A stretch of 64,000 nucleotides of DNA from Limnovirga soli (GTDB taxonomy: Bacteria; Bacteroidota; Bacteroidia; Chitinophagales; Chitinophagaceae): the NCBI RefSeq assembly GCF_013106755.1, contig NZ_WHPF01000009.1, positions 1 through 64,000 on the forward strand, in the 5' to 3' direction. The notes under the pieces were generated by a model. It saw only the letters and a program-made list of their open reading frames with translations. It was not told where the DNA came from and did no database searches. A program made the position numbers and the translations under genes. Below are positions 24,508-31,913 of this stretch, piece by piece. Numbering within the stretch: position 1 is the stretch's first letter; each line of letters starts with the position of its first letter.

Positions 24508-26151
24508 ATGCCAAAAGACAATTCCATACAATCGGTACTTATAGTGGGCTCAGGCCCCATCGTAATTGGTCAGGCCTGCGAGTTTGATTACTCCGGTTCA
24601 CAGGCAGCCCGCAGCCTGCGTGAAGAAGGTATTAAAGTTATCCTCATCAATAGCAACCCCGCCACCATCATGACAGACCCCATGATGGCCGATAAAGTAT
24701 ACTTATTACCCCTTACATTCGAAAGTCTGGAACAAATACTGGAAGAAAACCAGATAGATGCCGTGCTGCCTACCATGGGTGGACAAACAGCACTTAACCT
24801 TTGTAAAGAAGCCGATGAACTGGGTTTATGGGCCAAACACAATGTGCGTATGATTGGGGTGGATGTGGCAGCCATAGACCTGGCCGAAGACCGTGGGCAG
24901 TTCCGCGACCTGATGTTGCGTATTGGTGTGGCAGTAGCCCCCAGTAGGGTAGCCAACAGCTTTTTAGAAGGCAAGGAATTTGCCCAGCAAATAGGATTTC
25001 CATTGGTAATACGCCCTTCTTTTACACTGGGTGGTTCCGGTGGCGGCTTTGTACATAGTAAAGATGAACTGGATGATGCTTTAAAGAATGGCCTGCAAGC
25101 CTCGCCCATGCACGAAGTACTGGTAGAGAAAGCTGTACTTGGCTGGAAGGAATATGAACTGGAGCTACTGCGCGACAAGAATGATAATGTAGTAATTATT
25201 TGTACAGTAGAAAACCTGGACCCCATGGGCGTGCATACCGGCGACAGTATTACCGTAGCTCCTGCCATGACGCTGAGTGATACCGCTTTTCAGGGAATGC
25301 GTAACCAGGCCATACTGATGATGCGCTCACTGGGCAATTTTGCCGGTGGTTGTAATGTACAGTTTGCCTTAAACCCCGAAACAGAAGAACTGATAGCAGT
25401 AGAAATCAATCCAAGGGTAAGCCGTTCCTCGGCACTGGCCAGTAAAGCTACCGGTTACCCCATTGCCAAAATAGCGGCCAAGCTGGCCATAGGCTATGCA
25501 CTGGATGAGCTAAAGAACCAGATTACCCAAACCACATCGGCTTATTTTGAGCCGGCACTGGATTATGTGATAGTAAAAGTACCCCGCTGGAACTTTGATA
25601 AGTTCAAAGGGGCCAATGATACATTGGGTTTACAGATGAAGAGTGTGGGCGAAGTAATGGCTATAGGCAGAAGTTTTACCGAAGCAATACAAAAAGCCTG
25701 TCAGAGTTTGGAGAATGAGGCAGTGGGATTGGGATATTATGGTAAAAGCCTGATGAAGAGTGAGGAACTGATACAGTATATTAAAATACCTAAATGGGAC
25801 CGCATCTTCCGCATAAAGGATGCACTGATGCAGGGCATATCGGTAAAAACAATTGTACAGGCTACGGGCATAGACAGGTGGTTTATTTACCAGATACAGG
25901 AAATATGCAGGATAGAGAAAGAGATTGCAGGCCATTCACTGGAAACCATCTCTGCAGCCCTGATGAAGGAAGCGAAGCAGAACGGTTTTAGCGATGAGCA
26001 GATGGCGCGGATATTGCACAATAACTGCACAGCCGAACAGGTATATGAAACCCGTAAAGCCATGGGTATTACCCGTGTGTACAAAATGGTAGATACCTGC
26101 AGTGCAGAGTTTGAAGCAAAAACGCCTTACTTCTACAGCACATTTGAATAA
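24508..26151 (+). CDS. carB: Carbamoyl-phosphate synthase large subunit, N-terminal half only
   Basis: 547 residues, whereas complete CarB has about 940-1080. Present are the first ATP-grasp (carboxyphosphate) domain, residues about 1-400, with V-G-S-G-P-I-V-I-G-Q-A-C-E-F-D-Y, the P-T-M-G-G-Q-T-A-L-N motif, G-G-S-G-G-G-F and E-I-N-P-R-V-S-R-S-S, and the oligomerisation domain to the end. The protein stops at Y-F-Y-S-T-F-E, where the linker to the second ATP-grasp domain normally starts. The carbamate-phosphorylating and allosteric domains are not downstream in any frame I examined. It may be a split enzyme with the other half elsewhere, as known in some archaea. The sequence looks GC-richer than its neighbours and lies between inverted element ends. 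Confidence 0.88.
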   Translation: MPKDNSIQSVLIVGSGPIVIGQACEFDYSGSQAARSLREEGIKVILINSNPATIMTDPMMADKVYLLPLTFESLEQILEENQIDAVLPTMGGQTALNLCKEADELGLWAKHNVRMIGVDVAAIDLAEDRGQFRDLMLRIGVAVAPSRVANSFLEGKEFAQQIGFPLVIRPSFTLGGSGGGFVHSKDELDDALKNGLQASPMHEVLVEKAVLGWKEYELELLRDKNDNVVIICTVENLDPMGVHTGDSITVAPAMTLSDTAFQGMRNQAILMMRSLGNFAGGCNVQFALNPETEELIAVEINPRVSRSSALASKATGYPIAKIAAKLAIGYALDELKNQITQTTSAYFEPALDYVIVKVPRWNFDKFKGANDTLGLQMKSVGEVMAIGRSFTEAIQKACQSLENEAVGLGYYGKSLMKSEELIQYIKIPKWDRIFRIKDALMQGISVKTIVQATGIDRWFIYQIQEICRIEKEIAGHSLETISAALMKEAKQNGFSDEQMARILHNNCTAEQVYETRKAMGITRVYKMVDTCSAEFEAKTPYFYSTFE

Positions 26152-26242
26152 AGAACAAAAACAAATGGCCAGCCTGGTGTGAAATTATGCACCCAACTGC
26201 TGCAACAACCTGCAGCCGCCATACTTGTTGCAGATGAACGTA

Positions 26243-26283
26243 TTGCGACGCAAGAAAAGCTGCATTATGTTACTGTTGCCGGA
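26243..26283 (-). repeat. Box-core element, single end (minus)
   Basis: Core TTGCGACGCAA at 26243-26253 and degenerate box TTGCCGGA around 26276-26283, spacing about 30. It lies 91 bp after the carB stop, inverted relative to the end at 24288. The gap 26152-26406 holds nothing else I can identify; a stray AGCCTGGT is at 26171. Confidence 0.7.
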
Positions 26284-26406
26284 CAAATAATAAGGATACT
26301 TACCTTAATTTTATAAGATTGCAAAAAGGCAATTGAAAACCGTATTGCCGTTGAAAGTATTAACCATTGCTTTTTAATTGTCGTTTGAAAACACTCAACT
26401 CATTCT

Positions 26407-27450
26407 ATGGCATTTATAGATTTTACTTCGATTGTTAAAGAAGCCTGGCAGGCCTATGATAATACCAGGGAAATTGTTAGGATTGTTGATATTAGTGCCA
26501 AAGTATCTACCAACTATGTATTTAAAATAACTTTTAGCGATAGAAATTTTATCATCGCAAAACTGTCGTATTTTGGTAAATACGAACATTTTGTTGAAGA
26601 TCATACCATCATAAATTCTCTGTCAAACAACCTGCCTGCGCCATTTGAAAATCTGTTAGCCCGGTCTTTAATGAAAGGGAACAGCCTTTTTGTATACCGG
26701 TTTCAAAATGAAATATTAGATGCCTGGGTTGTATTTTACAGGCCTATTACCATAAAAAAACGCTTACCCCGAAGATTAAATGATGAGGAAATAGTTAAAT
26801 TAGGGGAACAGGTGGCTTTATTGCACAAATCATGTCATAGCATACGAAATACATTGCCCGCTTCTTCTAAAACTTTGAAGGTAGATGTGGATCATTTATT
26901 GCGCATACTTGAAACAGATTATGGCAAATATGAACACAGAATGCATTTGGAGGATATTAGAAAGCAAAGTGATTTGTTTATTGAAAATATGCAATTGCTT
27001 AAGGCTGATGAGTTTGATAAAATACCCGTTTTTATTGATTGGAATATTGGTAATTTCTCAGTAACCTCATCGTTTAAATTATTTTCCAGGTGGGATTACG
27101 ACTGGTTTAGAATGGGCTCCAGAATGCTGGATTTTTATTTTTTAAGTAGGGTAGTTTCTGATATTGGCGATAAAACTGTTTTCAGCTATAATGTAGGCCC
27201 CTTAATGGAGGAACGCTTCCTGCGTTTCTTAAAAGCCTATCATGATATTTATCCGTTAACAGAGCCGGAAGTTAGATTTTTAAAGGAGGCCTACCGTTTC
27301 TTTATTTTGAATTATGTGATAAAAGATGGTCGCCACTTTTTTCACGAGATTTTTGCTACCAAGCTACAAAAAGAAGCCTATTACAAATACCTGCCTTCGA
27401 TAGATAAAGAATTTAATGCAGATATTATTTTAAAAGCCCTCAACTTATAA
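26407..27450 (+). CDS. Aminoglycoside-phosphotransferase-fold kinase
   Basis: A 347-residue cytoplasmic protein with the APH/homoserine-kinase fold. The N-lobe (about residues 1-105) has the beta-rich pattern with F-I-I-A-K-L-S carrying the likely ATP-binding Lys. The catalytic loop reads F-I-D-W-N-I-G-N (in APH H-G-D-x-x-x-x-N), with Asp and Asn kept and His-Gly replaced. The metal-binding Asp is in W-D-Y-D-W-F-R-M-G. The substrate is unknown; small hydroxylated metabolites are likely. It is followed after 12 bp by a HAD phosphatase, suggesting an opposing or sequential pair. Confidence 0.8.
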   Translation: MAFIDFTSIVKEAWQAYDNTREIVRIVDISAKVSTNYVFKITFSDRNFIIAKLSYFGKYEHFVEDHTIINSLSNNLPAPFENLLARSLMKGNSLFVYRFQNEILDAWVVFYRPITIKKRLPRRLNDEEIVKLGEQVALLHKSCHSIRNTLPASSKTLKVDVDHLLRILETDYGKYEHRMHLEDIRKQSDLFIENMQLLKADEFDKIPVFIDWNIGNFSVTSSFKLFSRWDYDWFRMGSRMLDFYFLSRVVSDIGDKTVFSYNVGPLMEERFLRFLKAYHDIYPLTEPEVRFLKEAYRFFILNYVIKDGRHFFHEIFATKLQKEAYYKYLPSIDKEFNADIILKALNL

Positions 27451-27462
27451 AGCCGATTCATA

Positions 27463-28308
27463 ATGATGCAGCCATCTTTTTTACAAATCGCTTCCACGTT
27501 TAAAGCAGTTTTTCTTGACTCTTATGGGGTAATAAAAAATTATAATGGTTTAATTGAGGGTGTTCCGCAAGCCATAGAATCATTAAGAGAAAAAGGCATT
27601 GCCATTCGTATACTCACCAACGATGCCTCACGTAGCCAGGAACAACAGGCCGAAGGCTTTTACAAGCTTGGGTTAAAAAGTATACAGTACCACGAAATCA
27701 TCACATCGGGTATGATGGCCAAGCAATACCTGCAACACAAAATATTGCACGGCAAAATTGGTTATCTCGGTACTGAGAATTCTGCCCAGTATATTTTACA
27801 ATCAGGCCTGGAACATATTGCGGTAAAAGACATCAACCTGGATGATATTAATGATATTACCGCCTTTGTATTTCTTGATGATGAAGGCTTTGATTGGAAC
27901 TACGATATAAGCAAAACTGTAAACCTGTTAAGGCGTAAAAATATACCTGTAATTGTGGCCAATTCCGATAAGTTGTACCCTGTTTCTAAAAACGATGTAG
28001 CCGTTGCAACGGGTGGTATAGCCAAGCTGGTAGAAAATATGCTAACCAAAAAATTTATCCATTTTGGCAAGCCCGATTCGCAAATGTTTATGTATGCATT
28101 CGACGAGCTAAATCAGTTTGGTACATTTAACAAAAACGAGATTTTAATGGTGGGCGATACCCTGCATACCGATGTACTTGGGGGTAATAAATTTGGCGTA
28201 AAAACAATGCTGGTGCTCAGCGGTAATACAAGGGCCGACCATGCAGATGCCCAAATTGATGCATCAGGAATTATTCCAGATTTTATATGTTCCTCAATTG
28301 GTATTTAA
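27463..28308 (+). CDS. HAD-superfamily class IIA hydrolase (NagD/TIGR01459-like)
   Basis: A 281-residue phosphatase of HAD subfamily IIA. Motif I is F-L-D-S-Y-G-V: the nucleophile Asp is present, but the second Asp of D-x-D is Tyr, as in the D-x-W-G type of the TIGR01459 group. Motif II is I-L-T-N-D-A-S-R-S, and motif IV is G-D-T-L-H-T-D-V-L-G-G-N. The C2 cap lies between, about residues 80-205. The start may be 27463 or the adjacent ATG at 27466. Substrate unknown; with the kinase upstream, a sugar or nucleotide phosphate is plausible. Confidence 0.85.
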   Translation: MMQPSFLQIASTFKAVFLDSYGVIKNYNGLIEGVPQAIESLREKGIAIRILTNDASRSQEQQAEGFYKLGLKSIQYHEIITSGMMAKQYLQHKILHGKIGYLGTENSAQYILQSGLEHIAVKDINLDDINDITAFVFLDDEGFDWNYDISKTVNLLRRKNIPVIVANSDKLYPVSKNDVAVATGGIAKLVENMLTKKFIHFGKPDSQMFMYAFDELNQFGTFNKNEILMVGDTLHTDVLGGNKFGVKTMLVLSGNTRADHADAQIDASGIIPDFICSSIGI

Positions 28309-28314
28309 ATGATT

Positions 28315-28364
28315 GGCCCAGCCACTAAATACTATTGGGCAACACTTGCGTCGCACACTTGTAC
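28315..28364 (+). repeat. Box-core element, single end
   Basis: Box GGCCCAGC at 28315-28322 and core TTGCGTCGCACACTTGTAC at 28346-28364, spacing 31, followed by TGCAACA and GCTTTATACAGCC. It starts 6 bp after the HAD stop codon. It lies between convergent genes and could serve as their shared 3' region. Confidence 0.85.
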
Positions 28365-28396
28365 TGCAACAACAAATGCAGCTTTATACAGCCACA

Positions 28397-29305
28397 TTAA
28401 ACTGTTTTGGTAAGCGATCTAAAAACTTCTTCAAGGTTATTACCCTCCGTTTGCAGCGATACAATATTGTAATTACCGTCAATAGTAAGTTGCATTAATT
28501 GCTTGCGTAATGCATCGGGGTTATCGGTACTTATTTTCCAGCCATAAGCATTTTCCTGAATCACTTTTTTGGCTGCATGCAGCTGTTGTAGCTTATTCGC
28601 ATCCAATGCTTCTTTAAATACAATCTTTACAAAATTGCCTTTGGTATTATGCTGCAAATTGGCCAGTGTATCATCTGCCACCAATACTCCCTTATTTATT
28701 ATAATTACCCTGTTGCAAATTGCTTCTACTTCTTGTAAAATATGCGAAGAAAAAAGTACCGTTTTGTTTTGTCCCTGTTGCTTAATTACATTTCTAATTT
28801 CAATAATCTGGTTAGGGTCTAATCCACTTGTGGGTTCATCCAATATCAATACTTCAGGTTCATGCACCAGTGCTGCAGCTAATCCAACCCTTTGTTTATA
28901 GCCTTTAGAGAGCTGGCCTATTTTTTTACCTTGTTCAATACCTAATCCGGTAAGTTCAATTACATTTTTTATTTTTTGAGGCACATTATCCAATTGGTGC
29001 ACACCCGCAGCAAATGACAGGTATTCTTTAATATAAATATCAAAATAAAGCGGATTCGCTTCTGGCAAATAGCCTATTTTTCTTTTAATATCTATGGGTT
29101 TGGCGCTTACATCAATACCACAAACCATAGCTATTCCACTATCGGGTTGTAAATAACCCGTAATCATTTTCATGGTAGTACTTTTGCCAGCCCCATTAGG
29201 GCCAAGAAAACCAACTATCTCTCCTTTACCAACCGCAAAAGAAATATGATTAACAGCTTTTTGCTGGTCGTATGTTTTAAGCAACTCCTTAACTTCTATT
29301 GACAT
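28397..29305 (-). CDS. gldA: ABC transporter ATP-binding protein, GldA-like
   Basis: A 302-residue ABC ATPase. Walker A G-P-N-G-A-G-K-S-T near residue 36, Q-loop region L-P-E-A-N-P-L-Y, signature L-S-K-G-Y-K-Q-R-V, Walker B L-I-L-D-E-P-T-S-G-L-D-P and switch His in S-S-H-I-L-Q-E. The overall sequence, with F-L-G-P-N-G-A-G-K-S-T-T-M-K-M-I-T-G-Y, is close to GldA of the Flavobacterium gliding apparatus. The permease partners (GldFG) are not nearby, so a role in gliding is only inferred; it could serve another exporter. Divergent from gpsA. Confidence 0.85.
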   Translation of the reverse strand: MSIEVKELLKTYDQQKAVNHISFAVGKGEIVGFLGPNGAGKSTTMKMITGYLQPDSGIAMVCGIDVSAKPIDIKRKIGYLPEANPLYFDIYIKEYLSFAAGVHQLDNVPQKIKNVIELTGLGIEQGKKIGQLSKGYKQRVGLAAALVHEPEVLILDEPTSGLDPNQIIEIRNVIKQQGQNKTVLFSSHILQEVEAICNRVIIINKGVLVADDTLANLQHNTKGNFVKIVFKEALDANKLQQLHAAKKVIQENAYGWKISTDNPDALRKQLMQLTIDGNYNIVSLQTEGNNLEEVFRSLTKTV

Positions 29306-29385
29306 GTTTCAAAGATAATACGAACAACAGTGTTACATGCATCAAACTCTGTTAAGATATTTACGGGGTAATTTTACAATTCCAA

Positions 29386-29419
29386 TTGCAATTACCCATG
29401 CTGCTATTTTGTAAGTTTG
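29386..29419 (+). promoter_or_regulatory. Candidate gpsA promoter
   Basis: TAAGTTTG at 29412-29419 fits TAnnTTTG, with TTG at 29386-29388 (23-bp spacer). Transcription near 29426 would exclude an ATG at 29417 and supports the start at 29438. Confidence 0.5.
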
Positions 29420-29437
29420 CAGATTAAATGTATGGTT

Positions 29438-30436
29438 ATGCAGTTTGGAATTATAGGAAGTGGTAGTTGGGCAACCGCAATTGCAAAAATATTAACCGAT
29501 AACCAGCACCCCATTAACTGGTGGATAAGAAATACAGACACCATTGCTGCTATCAACAAAAGAAAACACAATCCCCATTACCTTAGCAGTGCTTATTTTG
29601 ATACCAGTCTGCTGCATATGAGCAATCAAATTGCCGATGTGGTTCAACAATCAGATATCATTATCATAGCTGTACCCAGTGCCTATATACAGGAAACTTT
29701 CGCACCATTAAATGCAACTGCATTTGCAGGTAAAAAAATAGTATCTGCCATTAAAGGCCTGGTACCATCAACCAATCAACTTGTAAATGAATTCCTGCTG
29801 CAAAACTTTAACGTTCAACTATCCGATTATTTTGCAATTCTCGGCCCTTGCCATGCCGAAGAAGTGGCCGCTGAAAAACTCTCCTATCTTACATTTGGCG
29901 GCCTTGATGAATCCGCTGCCGCAGATATTGCCCTGCATTTTAAAACCGACTATATTAACACTGTAGTTAATCAGGATATTATGGGCGTACAATACGCCGC
30001 TGTTTTAAAAAACATTTATGCATTAGGCGCAGGAATAGCACACGGACTGGAATATGGCGATAACTTTTTAAGTGTATACATTGCCAATAGCGCCAATGAA
30101 ATGGTAGGCTTTTTACGTAAAGTAAAGCACGAAGAAAATAATAATACCATCAACTATGCCGCTTCAGTTTATTTGGGCGATTTATTGGTAACCTGCTATT
30201 CCCTCTATAGCCGTAACCGTACTTTTGGTAATATGATAGGCAAAGGCTATTCAGTAAAAGCAGCTCAATTAGAACTAAATATGGTAGCCGAAGGTTTTAA
30301 TGCCAGTCGCTGTGTTTATGAAACCAATCAGCAGGTGCAGGCCAATCTTCCCATTGCAGAAAATATCTATCAAATTTTGTGGAATCATGTATCCGCCGCT
30401 ACAGGTTTTAAGAAAATAGAAACAGTATTAATTTAA
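29438..30436 (+). CDS. gpsA: NAD(P)H-dependent glycerol-3-phosphate dehydrogenase
   Basis: Reduces dihydroxyacetone phosphate to sn-glycerol-3-phosphate for phospholipid synthesis. Start taken at 29438 (332 residues), directly before the Rossmann motif G-I-I-G-S-G-S-W-A-T-A; earlier in-frame ATGs at 29417 and 29432 add only a few residues, and the promoter fits the later start. A-I-K-G-L with the catalytic Lys is near residue 105, G-P-C-H-A-E-E-V-A follows, and K-N-I-Y-A-L-G-A-G-I-A-H-G-L carries the second catalytic Lys. Complete and of normal length. Confidence 0.94.
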   Translation: MQFGIIGSGSWATAIAKILTDNQHPINWWIRNTDTIAAINKRKHNPHYLSSAYFDTSLLHMSNQIADVVQQSDIIIIAVPSAYIQETFAPLNATAFAGKKIVSAIKGLVPSTNQLVNEFLLQNFNVQLSDYFAILGPCHAEEVAAEKLSYLTFGGLDESAAADIALHFKTDYINTVVNQDIMGVQYAAVLKNIYALGAGIAHGLEYGDNFLSVYIANSANEMVGFLRKVKHEENNNTINYAASVYLGDLLVTCYSLYSRNRTFGNMIGKGYSVKAAQLELNMVAEGFNASRCVYETNQQVQANLPIAENIYQILWNHVSAATGFKKIETVLI

Positions 30437-30456
30437 AAAATGGTGTAACTTTAAGT

Positions 30457-30561
30457 ATGCCAATTTCAATAACAATATATGGTTCTTTGGGTGCTTTACT
30501 GCTGGCCATTGTAATAGTTGTTAATGGCGTTAAAAAGCTGGTTGCACGAAGACACAGTTAA
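30457..30561 (+). CDS. 34-residue single-pass membrane peptide
   Basis: A short frame of 34 codons starting 20 bp after the gpsA stop. The translation has a hydrophobic helix (about residues 9-22, L-G-A-L-L-L-A-I-V-I-V-V) followed by a basic end V-K-K-L-V-A-R-R-H-S, an N-out/C-in single-pass topology by the positive-inside rule. Such minute membrane proteins are common but rarely annotated. No homologue is recognised. A dispersed element begins 7 bp after its stop, as with longer genes, which mildly supports it as real. Confidence 0.4.
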   Translation: MPISITIYGSLGALLLAIVIVVNGVKKLVARRHS

Positions 30562-30568
30562 TATTTGC

Positions 30569-30619
30569 AGCCAGGCAATATGCCATTGTAATAGCTTTAC
30601 TTGCGTCGCACTCTTGTAC
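30569..30619 (+). repeat. Box-core element, single end
   Basis: Box AGCCAGGC at 30569-30576 and core TTGCGTCGCACTCTTGTAC at 30601-30619, spacing 32. The core ends 13 bp from the hemW stop. Together with the inverted end at 31827-31877 it brackets hemW. Confidence 0.85.
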
Positions 30620-30632
30620 TGCAACAAGACTG

Positions 30633-31754
30633 TCAGCAGAACAAATCTGCAGCAATACCATCTGCAAAAAGCCTTCCATTTCGGGTAAGTATCAGGCTGT
30701 TGTTATTTAATACCATCATATCATTTTTCAAATATTTTTCAGCACCGGCTCTTAGCTTGTGCACGGCATTAATATCCCATCTGGCAGCAATTTCGTTCAA
30801 AGAAAGTCCTTCCATAGTACGTAACCGAATCATTATATATTCATTCAGTTGCTGTGTATTGGTAAGTGTTTCAACCTCAACGGGCAGTACATTGCCTTCA
30901 ATACTTTTTAAATAAAGGGCATTATTAGCAATATTCCATTGCCGGCTAATACCATTAAAAGAATGTGCCGATGGCCCTAAGCCCAAATAATGTTTACCCT
31001 GCCAATAACTGCTATTGTGCCTGCTGCGGAAACCAGGCTTTGCAAAATTAGAAATTTCGTAATGTTCAAAACCGGCATCATCAGCCCATTGCATTAATTG
31101 TGTAAACTGACGGCTTTGTGTTTCGCTGTTAACGTTTTCCATCTTATGCAGGGTAATCATTTTATCCAGTGCGGTTTTAGGTTCAACTGTTAAGGCATAG
31201 CAGGATATATGTGGAATATTTAACGACACAGCTGTAGCAACATTTTGTTGCCATTTTTCATCGGTTAAAGTGGGCGTGCCATAGATTAGATCAATAGTAA
31301 TATTATTAAACCCAGCCTGTTGCGCCAATTGTATACAGGCTTTTGCCTGATCAGCAGTATGTGCCCGGTTCATCCATTGCAGGTCTTCGGCAAAAAAAGA
31401 TTGTATACCAATACTTAAGCGGTTAATACCCGCATTTTTCCAGTAGGTAAGCTTCTCTGTACTTATATCATCGGGGTTGGCCTCAAGGGTAATTTCTGCA
31501 TCGGTATTCACCGTAAATTGTTTAAATACCTGTTGTAAAATTTGTTCTAATTCTGCGGGGCTAAGCAAGGATGGGGTACCGCCACCAAAATAAATGGTAT
31601 CTACCGGCTCCTGAATATACGATTGTTGCAAAGCAGCTTCTGTACAAATTGCACTAACCATTGCTGCTTTTTGCTTAACTGATGTAGAGAAATGAAAATT
31701 ACAGTAATGGCAGGCTTTTCTGCAAAATGGAATATGAATATAAATACCGGCCAT
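30633..31754 (-). CDS. hemW: Radical SAM heme chaperone HemW
   Basis: HemN-like radical SAM protein, now regarded as a heme chaperone delivering heme to respiratory enzymes rather than a coproporphyrinogen oxidase. Start placed at 31754 (373 residues), because M-A-G-I-Y-I-H-I-P-F-C-R-K-A-C-H-Y-C gives the standard N-terminus; the longer frame runs into a dispersed element. The CxxxCxxC for the 4Fe-4S cluster is at residues 11-18. Y-F-G-G-G-T-P-S and the HemN_C domain at the end (N-E-Y-I-M-I-R-L-R-T) are visible. It is flanked by inverted element ends. Confidence 0.93.
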   Translation of the reverse strand: MAGIYIHIPFCRKACHYCNFHFSTSVKQKAAMVSAICTEAALQQSYIQEPVDTIYFGGGTPSLLSPAELEQILQQVFKQFTVNTDAEITLEANPDDISTEKLTYWKNAGINRLSIGIQSFFAEDLQWMNRAHTADQAKACIQLAQQAGFNNITIDLIYGTPTLTDEKWQQNVATAVSLNIPHISCYALTVEPKTALDKMITLHKMENVNSETQSRQFTQLMQWADDAGFEHYEISNFAKPGFRSRHNSSYWQGKHYLGLGPSAHSFNGISRQWNIANNALYLKSIEGNVLPVEVETLTNTQQLNEYIMIRLRTMEGLSLNEIAARWDINAVHKLRAGAEKYLKNDMMVLNNNSLILTRNGRLFADGIAADLFC

Positions 31755-31826
31755 ATTGTGGTTAACTTTTGTAAACTTGCCTGTTGTTATACTTTGCTGT
31801 TTTGTTGGCTGCATAGCGTTACCGCC

Positions 31827-31877
31827 GTACAAGAGTGCGACGCAACGAATGCCCTATAGCAGTTAATAACTATGGCT
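31827..31877 (-). repeat. Box-core element, single end (minus)
   Basis: Core GTACAAGAGTGCGACGCAA at 31827-31845, degenerate box ending GGCT at 31874-31877, spacing 32. It lies upstream of hemW and of the divergent Omp85-type gene. Confidence 0.8.
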
Positions 31878-31913
31878 CAATAATTTAATATTAAAAACAG
31901 CGTTCACTGTTAA

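Noticed and set aside
24351-24587. 78-codon frame before carB
   Set aside because: It consists of element-derived and promoter sequence and overlaps the carB start in another frame.
24588-25268. 226-codon minus-strand frame inside carB
   Set aside because: Shadow frame of a GC-richer gene; Ser-rich low-complexity translation without motifs.
26152-26406. Frameshifted continuation of carB
   Set aside because: I looked in the downstream sequence for the second ATP-grasp start (G-S-G-P-N-R-I-G-Q) and found nothing like it.
31755-31832. Longer N-terminus for hemW
   Set aside because: It reaches into an element and precedes the standard radical SAM N-terminus.
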